From Smithella sp. (GTDB lineage: Bacteria; Desulfobacterota; Syntrophia; Syntrophales; Smithellaceae), in contig JAAZOZ010000155.1 of NCBI GenBank assembly GCA_012797505.1, positions 1-15,282 of the forward strand: a stretch of DNA of 15,282 nt. Direction: 5' to 3'. The notes beneath the pieces were generated by a model. It saw only the letters and a list, made by a program, of their open reading frames with translations, was not told the DNA's origin and ran no database searches. Position 1 is the first letter of the stretch. Each line of letters starts with the position of its first letter. This document shows positions 1-7,266 of this stretch, piece by piece. The position numbers were made by a program, and so were the translations under genes.

Positions 1-18
1 ATGACAAAAATGGCCGTT
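1..18. repeat. Inverted, truncated copy of the right-edge repeat
   Basis: The reverse complement of bases 1-18 matches 15194-15211 at 17 of 18 positions (AACGGCC, A or G, then TTTTTGTCAT). In the right-hand copy this segment leads directly into the hairpin, so the hairpin of the left copy would lie just outside the window, upstream of base 1. Confidence 0.5.
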
Positions 19-27
19 AATGAACAA

Positions 28-101
28 CCCCGCCGCAAGCAGCGGGGTATCAAAAGCTTTCTATTTTGTATGGGCCATTCGCCGCAAGCGGCGGGGAATG
101 G
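28..101. repeat. Tandem pair of related GC-rich palindromic repeats
   Basis: Two copies of a short motif lie 49 bp apart: positions 31-50 and 80-99 match at 18 of 20 bases around the core GCCGCAAGC. Each forms a hairpin. In the first, 28-36 pairs with 39-47 with one C/A mismatch. In the second, 75-85 (CCATTCGCCGC) pairs with 88-101, with three extra G residues on the right arm. The loops are minimal. The nominal ORF spanning 1-222 reads straight through the pair and has no other gene-like property, so I treat the region as an intergenic palindromic repeat of REP type. A role in transcript 3' ends or as a small dispersed element is inference. Confidence 0.6.
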
Positions 102-147
102 AACCCTAAGAGATTCAAAGCCCTCCTCTTTTCCCTTCAGGATGTCT

Positions 148-178
148 TCGCGTCGTTCCCGCGAGGGATTTTTGTTTC
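148..178 (+). terminator. Possible terminator of an upstream gene
   Basis: A short stem TCGCG (148-152) pairs with CGCGA (160-164) around a 7-nt loop. It is followed a few bases later by a T-rich run (169-177). It could end transcription of a plus-strand gene lying left of the window. The stem is only 5 bp and GGG separates it from the T-rich run, so the call is weak. Confidence 0.22.
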
Positions 179-203
179 TTGTGGCCCGTCCGTGTTTTAT
201 GAT
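172..203 (+). promoter_or_regulatory. Weak promoter candidate for the deaminase-muiA-hrpA run
   Basis: TATGAT at 198-203 matches five of six bases of a sigma70 -10 box and lies 31 bp before the ATG at 235. There is no good -35 at 17 bp (175-180 reads TTTCTT). TTGTTT at 172-177 is closer to consensus but leaves a 20-bp spacer. The operon needs a promoter hereabouts or further upstream; this is the best match by eye only. Confidence 0.22.
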
Positions 204-234
204 AAGCACCCACTTGTTTTGAAAGGATTCCTTC

Positions 235-1560
235 ATGCATGACATCGACCTGATCATCTCCGGCGGAAAAGCGCTCCTGCTCGACGAGGCAAACACCTGT
301 CTGGACAACGCCGGAATCGCCGTTCACGATTCATCCATCATTGACATCGGCCGGAAAGAAGAGATTCTGCAGCGGTATGCCGCAAAAAAAATCATCGACG
401 CCGAAGACTCCCTGGTGCTTCCCGGTTTCGTCAACACGCACACACACGCCGCGATGACCTGCTTCCGCGGAATCGCGGACGATCTGGAGCTGATGGAGTG
501 GCTTAACGATTATATGTTCCCGGCGGAGGCGAAAAACGTCAATCCGCATCTGGCTTACTGGGGATCGCTCCTGGCATGCGCGGAAATGATCAAATCCGGC
601 ACGACGACGTTCTGCGACATGTACATCTTTGAAGAGGAAACGGCCCGCGCGGCCAAAGAGGCGGGCGTCCGCTGCCTGGTCGGCGAGGTCCTTTTCGACT
701 TTCCCTCGCCCAGTTGCAAAACCACCGAGGAAGGCCTCGCCTACACGCGGCGGCTTGCCGAAAAGTGGTACAATGATCCCCTGGTCAAGATTATCGTCGA
801 ACCGCATTCGCTTTACACCTGTTCGCGCCCGCTGCTGCAGAAGGCCAAAATCATCGCCGACGAATTCGGCCTGATGCTGGGGATTCATCTTCTGGAAAAT
901 CAGCAGGAGCATGACCAGCTTCTGGAAAAACACGGAAAAAGCGCGGTGGCTTTTTTGGACGACATCGGGTGCCTCGACGAAAAGCTGCTGGCGTTTCACT
1001 GCGTCTATTTAACCCTCGACGACATCCATCGGTTCGCGAAGCACGGCTGCAAGGTTTCACACAATCCCGCCAGCAACATGAAGCTGGGCAACGGAATCCC
1101 CCCCATCACGGACATGCTGGAAGCCGGCATTACCGTGGGGCTGGGAACGGACGGCTGCGCCAGCAACAACACGCTCGATATGATCAAGGAAATGTCCACA
1201 GCGGCCAAACTCCACAAGGTCGCCATGCTGGATCCGACCGTCATGGACGCCAAAACCGCGATGCGCATGGCCACGATCAACGGCGCAAAAGCCCTCGGCA
1301 TGGGACACCGGGTCGGTTCCCTGGAAACCGGGAAAAAAGCGGACATCATTCTGATCGGACTGAACAAGCCCCATTTGACGCCGATGTACAACGCCTGGTC
1401 CCACATGGTCTATGCGGCGGGCGGCGCCGATGTCGATACGGTCATCATCAACGGCAAAGTGGTCATGGAAAACCGACGCCTGCTGACGATTGCGGAAGAG
1501 GATGTCATGAATGAAGTCCGCAAAATCGCGGTGGGCGTCAAAAAAAGCATGAACATGTAA
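235..1560 (+). CDS. mtaD: 5-methylthioadenosine/S-adenosylhomocysteine deaminase-type amidohydrolase
   Basis: This is a 441-residue cytosolic amidohydrolase (TIM barrel) of the MTA/SAH deaminase family. The family hydrolyses the 6-amino group of methylthioadenosine, S-adenosylhomocysteine or related adenosines, giving the inosine form and ammonia. The metal-binding signature is complete: H69 and H71 in GFVNTHTHAAM, H218, and D306 in GTDG. E221, three residues after H218 (HLLE), fits the catalytic glutamate. H191 in EPHSLYT and H255 in AFHCVYL fit the substrate and catalytic histidines. SHNPASN followed by KLGNG is also typical of the family. The ATG at 235 is preceded by AAAGGA at 222-227. 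muiA follows 15 bp downstream, so the two are probably co-transcribed. Family membership is secure, but substrate is not: 5'-deoxyadenosine deaminases of anaerobes look alike, and sequence alone does not separate them. Confidence 0.88.
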   Translation: MHDIDLIISGGKALLLDEANTCLDNAGIAVHDSSIIDIGRKEEILQRYAAKKIIDAEDSLVLPGFVNTHTHAAMTCFRGIADDLELMEWLNDYMFPAEAKNVNPHLAYWGSLLACAEMIKSGTTTFCDMYIFEEETARAAKEAGVRCLVGEVLFDFPSPSCKTTEEGLAYTRRLAEKWYNDPLVKIIVEPHSLYTCSRPLLQKAKIIADEFGLMLGIHLLENQQEHDQLLEKHGKSAVAFLDDIGCLDEKLLAFHCVYLTLDDIHRFAKHGCKVSHNPASNMKLGNGIPPITDMLEAGITVGLGTDGCASNNTLDMIKEMSTAAKLHKVAMLDPTVMDAKTAMRMATINGAKALGMGHRVGSLETGKKADIILIGLNKPHLTPMYNAWSHMVYAAGGADVDTVIINGKVVMENRRLLTIAEEDVMNEVRKIAVGVKKSMNM

Positions 1561-1575
1561 AGGAAAGGATGCGCT

Positions 1576-3153
1576 ATGTTTCGCAAAATTCGCAGGCATA
1601 CCTGGATAGGGATATTGCCGTTTCTGGCTGCCGGCCTGTTGTGTATGCCTTCTGTGTCCCCGGCCGCGGTGAGGGAAGTGACCCTTTTCCCCGATTCGGC
1701 AAGGGTTGAAGAAACCGTCAAAATCGATCTGCCGTCCGCGGGCGCAAATAAAAATCAGGTGATTCTGGTTTTGCCGTCGCAGGCGGACCCGGAATCCCTG
1801 ACGGTTTCTCCGTCTTCGGCCCCGCGCGTCAAGATCGACGATATCCGGATCAAGTCCATCGCGCGCATTGATGAAAACAGAATCGCCCAACTGCGCGCCC
1901 AGTTAAAAAAAGCCCAGAACGAAAAAAAGGAGCTCACGGCCAGACTCAAAGCGCTGGAGATCCAGATTCAGTTCTGGCAGGCGCAGACCAAGGCAAAAAC
2001 CAAAACGGTGAGCGAGGCGGACACGCTGGCGGCGGCCATCGGCAGAAGCAGCCGCAAAATATTTTCCGAAAAGAACGCCGTGGAAGCGGATATGGAAAAT
2101 ATCGACAAGCAGATCAAGGAGATTCAGGAAAATCTGGACCGGACCGCCGGCAAAAGCGAAAAAGCATGGGAAGCGACGGTCACGCTGTCCGGGGCCGCTC
2201 CCCGCGACGCGCTGCTGATCTACAGCTACACGCTGGGCGGCTGCGGCTGGCAGCCCCTCTACCGCATGGAGGCGCTGCCCTCTTCCGGCAATGTTTTGTT
2301 TTCCTGGGACGCGGAGATCTGGCAGTCCACGGGAGAAGAATGGAAAACGGCCCAAATTTATCTGGCCACGCTGCAGCCGGTCCGGACGATTGCGCCGCCG
2401 GAGCTGCCTCCCTGGATGATCAAGCCGAAAACTCCCGTGATCTATAAATCATCCTATCGGGAAAAAGCCGCGCAGGCCAGACTCAGCATGGAAGAGACCA
2501 ATGACGTGATGGCGGCGGGGGCGCCCGCGCCTGTCGAAACGGTCCGCACAACCTATTCCGTCTGGTCGCTGGGAAAAAAGACGGTGGCGCCCGGGGACCG
2601 TCAGCGTTTGAAAATCAAGGAAGAAACCTGGCCTTCGCAGTTCCTTTTCCTGGCGCGCCCCAGCCTCTCCCCTCAAGCCTATCTGCAGGCCCACATCCAA
2701 CTTCCCGGACCGGCGGAAATCCCTTCCGGGGAAGCGACGTTCGTCATTGACGGCGCGATCATCGGCAAGCGTCCCTTCGCGCTCGCAGGCAAGGAGGCGG
2801 ACATTTATTTCGGCAACAGCCCCTTCGTCACGGTCAGCTCTTTGACCGTCGCGGATCAATCCGGCGGCGCAAAGTTCTTTTCCAACAAACAGACGCGCCG
2901 GTGGCAATGGCGTCTGGAAGCCAAAAACACCGGAAACACACCGGTCAAACTGCGCATCGAAGAGCCGATCCCTCAGCCGCGCGATGAAAGAATCAAGCTG
3001 ACGTTCAAACAGCAGCCCGAGCCTTCGGAAAAAAGCGAGGCAGCCTTTGTCTGGCTGGTCGATCTGCCCGCGTTACAGAAAAAGATCATTGAAACCGGCG
3101 TCGAACTGGAAGCGCCCCAGGACATGGCTCTCGATTTCGGCTGGCGGCGCTGA
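1576..3153 (+). CDS. MuiA-like secreted protein (DUF4140/DUF4139)
   Basis: This is a 525-residue exported protein of the mucoidy-inhibitor MuiA family. It starts with a signal peptide: basic RKIRRH, a hydrophobic stretch over residues 11-25, and likely cleavage after SPA near residue 30. A short N-terminal domain follows (EVTLFPDSARVEETV, about 33-90), matching the DUF4140 pattern. Residues about 95-190 are Lys/Glu/Gln-rich and look like a coiled coil. The remainder fits DUF4139, with the characteristic YTLGGCGWQPLYRMEA and WDAEIWQSTGEEW stretches and a C-terminal beta-rich part. The start at 1576 has AAAGGA at 1564-1569. No enzymatic motif is visible. MuiA was named for a mucoidy phenotype and its molecular role is not established; an envelope location is inferred from the signal peptide. 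It sits tightly between the deaminase and hrpA (gaps of 15 and 22 bp), an association that does not explain its function. C23 is not in a proper lipobox. Confidence 0.8.
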   Translation: MFRKIRRHTWIGILPFLAAGLLCMPSVSPAAVREVTLFPDSARVEETVKIDLPSAGANKNQVILVLPSQADPESLTVSPSSAPRVKIDDIRIKSIARIDENRIAQLRAQLKKAQNEKKELTARLKALEIQIQFWQAQTKAKTKTVSEADTLAAAIGRSSRKIFSEKNAVEADMENIDKQIKEIQENLDRTAGKSEKAWEATVTLSGAAPRDALLIYSYTLGGCGWQPLYRMEALPSSGNVLFSWDAEIWQSTGEEWKTAQIYLATLQPVRTIAPPELPPWMIKPKTPVIYKSSYREKAAQARLSMEETNDVMAAGAPAPVETVRTTYSVWSLGKKTVAPGDRQRLKIKEETWPSQFLFLARPSLSPQAYLQAHIQLPGPAEIPSGEATFVIDGAIIGKRPFALAGKEADIYFGNSPFVTVSSLTVADQSGGAKFFSNKQTRRWQWRLEAKNTGNTPVKLRIEEPIPQPRDERIKLTFKQQPEPSEKSEAAFVWLVDLPALQKKIIETGVELEAPQDMALDFGWRR

Positions 3154-3175
3154 CGGCGGGCACTGACGGGGAATC

Positions 3176-6100
3176 ATGCTGCCTTCAGACCATCCCCATA
3201 AACGGCTGATTCGCCTGGTGGAGCGCCAAGCGCGCGACATCATGATCGCCGATTACCATCGCCTGCTGCAATCGCTGCAAACCGCGAATGCCTCTCCGGG
3301 CGGACGCCCCGCCCCCGGAGCCGATGCCGCCTCCCGGCTGCAAAGCCGGATGGACGCCTCGCGCCGCCGCGTACAAAAGCGGCGACAGTCCGTTCCCGCG
3401 CTGAATTTTCCTCCCGAACTGCCCATCTGCGCCAAACGCCAGACCATTGTCGATGCCATCCGGAATCATCAGGTCGTTATCATCACCGGCGAAACCGGAT
3501 CGGGCAAGACGACGCAGATCCCCAAGATGTGCCTGGAGGCGGGGCTGGGCCTGCGGGGTGTCATCGGGCTGACGCAGCCCCGAAGGATTGCCGCCGTCAG
3601 CATCGCGGCGCGCATCGCATCCGAGCTCGGCCAGGACTGCGGTGAGGCTGTGGCGTATAAAATCCGCTTTGAAGAAAAAACATCGGCGGAGCCCCTGATC
3701 CGGGTCATGACCGACGGCATCCTGCTCGCGGAAACTCCCGGGGATCGGAATCTGCTGGCCTACGATGCGATCATCGTCGATGAAGCGCACGAACGCAGCC
3801 TCAACATCGATTTCATTTTGGGGTACTTGCGAAGCCTGCTGCCCAGAAGAAAAGACCTGAAGGTGATCATCACGTCCGCCACGATCGACACCGCCAAATT
3901 CGCGCAGGCATTCGACGGGGCGCCGGTTGTCGAAGTCTCGGGCCGGATGTATCCGGTGGAGGTTCGCTACCGGCCGCTGGACCCGGCCAAAGAGGAAAAG
4001 GGCGAAACGACCTATGTCGATGAAGCCGTGGCCTGTGTGGAGGATTTGCAGCGCCAGGGGCGCTTTGAGGATGTTCTGATTTTCCTGCCCACGGAGCAGG
4101 ATATCCGCGAAGCCTGTGAACGCCTCGCCAAACGCTGTTCGGGTCTTGTTTTGCCCCTGTTTGCGAGGCTTTCCTCCGGACAGCAAAAACTGGTTTTTCA
4201 ACCCTCCTCCCATCAGAAAATCATTGTCGCAACCAATATCGCGGAGACGTCCCTGACGATTCCCGGCATCAAGTATGTCATTGATTCGGGGCTCGCACGC
4301 ATGCTGGAATACAACCCCCGCAGTCAGACCACCGGCCTGCCGGTCAAACCCGTTTCCCAAAGCAGCGCCGAGCAGAGAAAAGGGCGCTGCGGCCGCGTTC
4401 AGAACGGGATCTGCATCCGCCTTTATTCCGCGGAAGATTTTGCGGACAGGCCGCTTTATACGGCGCCGGAAATTCTGCGCTCCAACCTGGCCGGCGTGGT
4501 GCTGCGCATGCTGTCTTTGAATCTGGGGTTGATCTCCTCTTTTCCCTTTATCGACCGGCCGCATCCGAAAAGCATCCGCGACGCAATCGAAATCCTCCGC
4601 GATCTGGGCGCGATCAGCCGCGAAGAAAACGCGGAAGACAGCGAGCAGTACCAACTGACGCCGATCGGCCGGACCATGGCGCAGTTTCCGCTGGATCCCA
4701 GGGTGTCGCGGATGATCCTCGAGGCCAAAAAGCACGACTGCATTCATGAAATCGCCGTGATCGCCGCGGCGCTGAGCATCCAGGACCCCCGCGAAAGGCC
4801 CTATGACAAGATCGATCAGGCGACCGCCGCGCATGCCCGATTTGCTCATCCGGAATCGGACTTCCTCACGTATCTGCAGATCTGGAACCGGTATTCGGAC
4901 CATTTCGATCAGATGAAATCCCAGAGCCAGTGGCGCAAATTCTGCCGCGATCACTTTCTTTCCTACCGGAGAATGAAAGAATGGCGGGATGTTTACTCGC
5001 AGATCATGGATATTATCGGCGGCAAAGCGACGTCGCCTTCGCGCAGAAAGCCCGCCCGGATGGAAATCGATCAGACGATTGCCGACAAAATTCATCGATC
5101 GATTCTGAGCGGCTATCTTTCCAACATCGCGCAGAAAAAAGAAAAGAATTTTTATACGGCCGCCAAAAGCCGCGAGGTGATGCTTTATCCGGGTTCGGGC
5201 CTTTTCAATCGCGGCGGCCCCTGGATTGTCGCCGCCGAAATCAGCCTGACCTCCAGGGTTTTTGCCCGCAACGCGGCCAATATCCAAAGCGAATGGCTCG
5301 AAGAGCTGGGCGGGGATCATTGCCGCTGCCAGCACTGGGCGGCGCACTGGGAAAAAAGCCGCGGACAGGTCGTCGCTTCCGAAAAAGTCGTTTTATTCGG
5401 ATTGACCATTGTGGAGCACAGAAGCGTCGCGTATGAACGGATCAACCCGGAGGAAGCCAAAAAAATATTCATCCGCGAAGCGCTGGTCACGGGCGAAACG
5501 GGCCGCAAACTTCCCTTTGTGGAGCACAACCTGGCGCTGTGGGAAAAAGTCAAAACGATGGAAGACAAGCTTCGCAAACGCGGCATTGCCGCCGATGAAG
5601 AAGCCATCGCCGGACTTTATGAACAAAAACTGCCGCTCCTTTCCGACATCCGGTCCCTGCAGAAATGGATCAAAGACAGAGGCGGCGATGATTTTCTGCG
5701 CTTCCGGGAGGAAGAGCTGATCGTCGGCGGCCCCGACCCGGAGGAGTTGAAGCAATATCCGGATTCGATCCGGCTGGGCAATGCCGTTTTGTCCTGCCGC
5801 TACCGGTTTGAACCGGGCCGCGCAGCCGACGGCGTGACCGTCCGCGTGCCGCTGGGGCTTGTTTCCAGAACCGCTTCGGAAAATATCGAAAAGCATCTTC
5901 CGTCTCTGCGGCAGGAGAAGGTTTTGCACTGGCTCAAGTCCCTGCCCAAAAACATCCGTCAGAAACTGCCCCCGCCCATCCAGGTTGCCGGACAGTTCGG
6001 CAAACGGACCGGTGATAAAGACCGCGAGCTGCCTGCGGCGTTGGGCAGGTTTTTATTCGAGGAATATCATTTGACGGTGCCGTCCGGCTTCTGGGCGCCG

Positions 6101-7138
6101 GAAAAACTGCCGCCGCATTTACAGATCCGCTTCAGCGTCGTTGACGATCACGGCGGCGAAATCCGCAGCAGCCGCGACATCGGAGAACTGCGGCAGGAGC
6201 TGACCGAACAGGTCCGCCGCACGTCTCTGGAGAGCTGCCGAAGGCAATGGGAAAAAGAAAACCTCACCGGCTGGGACTTCGGGCGTCTGCCCGAAGACAT
6301 TGAACTTTCCGGCAAACACGGCGTGACCGGCTGCGCCTATCCGGCGCTGCAGGCTGAAGGGGAAGCGGTTCATCTGCGGATTTTTGCCGACTCCCGTCAA
6401 GCCGCTGCCCATCATGCCGCCGGGGTTTCCGCCCTCTACGGCATCCATTTTACGGACAGGCTCAAGCAGCTCAGGAAAAACCTGTCGCTCGGGGGTGAAC
6501 TCAAAGAACAGGCGGCTCTGCTGGGCAGCGTCCGTCAGGTGGAACGATCCCTGCTCGAGCGGGTGAAAAAAGATCTCTTCCAGCGGTCCTGGCGAAGCCC
6601 CGAAGAGTTTATGAAGCATGCCGAAGACGTCCAGCCCCGGATTCTTTCCTACGGCCAGGAGGTGATCGCGGCTGCCGCGCCGGTTCTCCGGAGCTTTGCC
6701 GAAACCCACGAGGGCCTGCAAAAACTGATATTCAAAAACCGGTCCCATCCGGCCGTGGCAAAATTTCTGCAGGCGGCGGAGGTGGAGATGCGCAGCCTGG
6801 TTCCCGAAGATTTTATGCTGCGCTACGATTTTGACCGCCTGCGCCATCTGCCCCGCTATCTGAAAGCCCTCCTGCTGCGGGCCGGGCGGGGAAGCCTGAA
6901 CCTGGCGTCCACGGAATCCAAACTGCGGGAAGCGGCCATTTACACCGCGAAACTTCAGGAAATCCGGGAGGCGGCGGGCGCTGACCTATCGGAGGAAAAG
7001 CGAAACAAAACGGAAGAGTTGCGCTGGATGATCGAAGAATACAAGGTGTCTCTTTTCGCGCAGGAGCTGAAAACCCCCTACCCTGTTTCACCCAAACGGC
7101 TGAATCAACTCATCGAGGAAATCGGAAATATCCTGTGA
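3176..7138 (+). CDS. hrpA: ATP-dependent RNA helicase HrpA (DEAH box)
   Basis: This is a 1320-residue DEAH-box RNA helicase that aligns with E. coli HrpA (about 1300 aa) from end to end, as recalled from that sequence. Motif I GETGSGKT is at residues 105-112, DEAH at 202-205, SAT at 234-236, and motif VI QRKGRCGR at 400-407. The winged-helix, HA2 and OB-fold region follows. The long HrpA-specific C-terminal part (DUF3418) ends with RWMIEEYKVS and TPYPVSPKR, almost as in E. coli. This tail separates HrpA from shorter HrpB helicases. HrpA uses ATP to remodel RNA; work in E. coli points to mRNA processing and the rescue of stalled or collided ribosomes. The ATG at 3176 follows a weak GGGG element. 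It is the last gene of the plus-strand run and converges on the aminotransferase. All helicase motifs are intact and no frameshift is seen. Confidence 0.96.
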   Translation: MLPSDHPHKRLIRLVERQARDIMIADYHRLLQSLQTANASPGGRPAPGADAASRLQSRMDASRRRVQKRRQSVPALNFPPELPICAKRQTIVDAIRNHQVVIITGETGSGKTTQIPKMCLEAGLGLRGVIGLTQPRRIAAVSIAARIASELGQDCGEAVAYKIRFEEKTSAEPLIRVMTDGILLAETPGDRNLLAYDAIIVDEAHERSLNIDFILGYLRSLLPRRKDLKVIITSATIDTAKFAQAFDGAPVVEVSGRMYPVEVRYRPLDPAKEEKGETTYVDEAVACVEDLQRQGRFEDVLIFLPTEQDIREACERLAKRCSGLVLPLFARLSSGQQKLVFQPSSHQKIIVATNIAETSLTIPGIKYVIDSGLARMLEYNPRSQTTGLPVKPVSQSSAEQRKGRCGRVQNGICIRLYSAEDFADRPLYTAPEILRSNLAGVVLRMLSLNLGLISSFPFIDRPHPKSIRDAIEILRDLGAISREENAEDSEQYQLTPIGRTMAQFPLDPRVSRMILEAKKHDCIHEIAVIAAALSIQDPRERPYDKIDQATAAHARFAHPESDFLTYLQIWNRYSDHFDQMKSQSQWRKFCRDHFLSYRRMKEWRDVYSQIMDIIGGKATSPSRRKPARMEIDQTIADKIHRSILSGYLSNIAQKKEKNFYTAAKSREVMLYPGSGLFNRGGPWIVAAEISLTSRVFARNAANIQSEWLEELGGDHCRCQHWAAHWEKSRGQVVASEKVVLFGLTIVEHRSVAYERINPEEAKKIFIREALVTGETGRKLPFVEHNLALWEKVKTMEDKLRKRGIAADEEAIAGLYEQKLPLLSDIRSLQKWIKDRGGDDFLRFREEELIVGGPDPEELKQYPDSIRLGNAVLSCRYRFEPGRAADGVTVRVPLGLVSRTASENIEKHLPSLRQEKVLHWLKSLPKNIRQKLPPPIQVAGQFGKRTGDKDRELPAALGRFLFEEYHLTVPSGFWAPEKLPPHLQIRFSVVDDHGGEIRSSRDIGELRQELTEQVRRTSLESCRRQWEKENLTGWDFGRLPEDIELSGKHGVTGCAYPALQAEGEAVHLRIFADSRQAAAHHAAGVSALYGIHFTDRLKQLRKNLSLGGELKEQAALLGSVRQVERSLLERVKKDLFQRSWRSPEEFMKHAEDVQPRILSYGQEVIAAAAPVLRSFAETHEGLQKLIFKNRSHPAVAKFLQAAEVEMRSLVPEDFMLRYDFDRLRHLPRYLKALLLRAGRGSLNLASTESKLREAAIYTAKLQEIREAAGADLSEEKRNKTEELRWMIEEYKVSLFAQELKTPYPVSPKRLNQLIEEIGNIL

Positions 7139-7146
7139 ATAAAAGT

Positions 7147-7175
7147 GTAGGGAATGGTTTCAAACCGTTCCCTAC
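7147..7175. repeat. 29-bp palindromic repeat downstream of hrpA
   Basis: Arms 7147-7160 (GTAGGGAATGGTTT) and 7162-7175 (AAACCGTTCCCTAC) are complementary except for one position, which would be a G-U wobble in RNA, around a single central base. It lies 8 bp after the hrpA stop, with no T-run on either side. The shape suggests a REP-like or miniature dispersed element rather than a textbook terminator, though a hairpin here could still protect the 3' ends of converging transcripts. I believe this motif recurs in many deltaproteobacterial-type genomes, but that is memory, not a search. Confidence 0.65.
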
Positions 7176-7208
7176 AGTGGCATGCAGGATGATCGAATCG
7201 AAAGTGAA

Positions 7209-7238
7209 TTCAGGGAACGCTCGCGAACGTTCCCTGAA
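7209..7238. repeat. Second palindromic repeat between hrpA and the aminotransferase gene
   Basis: Arms 7209-7223 (starting TTCAGGGAACG) and 7224-7238 (ending CGTTCCCTGAA) form an almost perfect inverted repeat with one mismatch (C/A) near the centre. The outer 11 bp are perfect. It shares the AGGGAACG half-core with the palindrome at 7147-7175 but has a different middle (TCGCGA). It lies 28 bp beyond the aminotransferase stop codon. No T-tract follows in either orientation. Confidence 0.62.
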
Positions 7239-7266
7239 GAACCCCGTTGGCGGCGCATGGAGAGGT

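Noticed and set aside
1..222. 73-codon ORF at the left edge
   Set aside because: It runs through two palindromic repeats, has no ribosome site in the window, and its peptide is explained by the repeats.
1642..1644. Possible lipobox cysteine (C23) in the MuiA-like protein
   Set aside because: The residue before Cys is Leu rather than Gly/Ala/Ser, and a better signal peptidase I site follows near residue 30.
3185..5347. 720-codon ORF antisense to hrpA
   Set aside because: Shadow of a GC-rich helicase gene on the opposite strand; no domain pattern, and Arg/Gly/Asp-rich composition typical of antisense frames.
7139..7266. Rho-independent terminators at the convergent palindromes
   Set aside because: Stems are good but neither orientation has a following T-tract, so they are listed as repeats.
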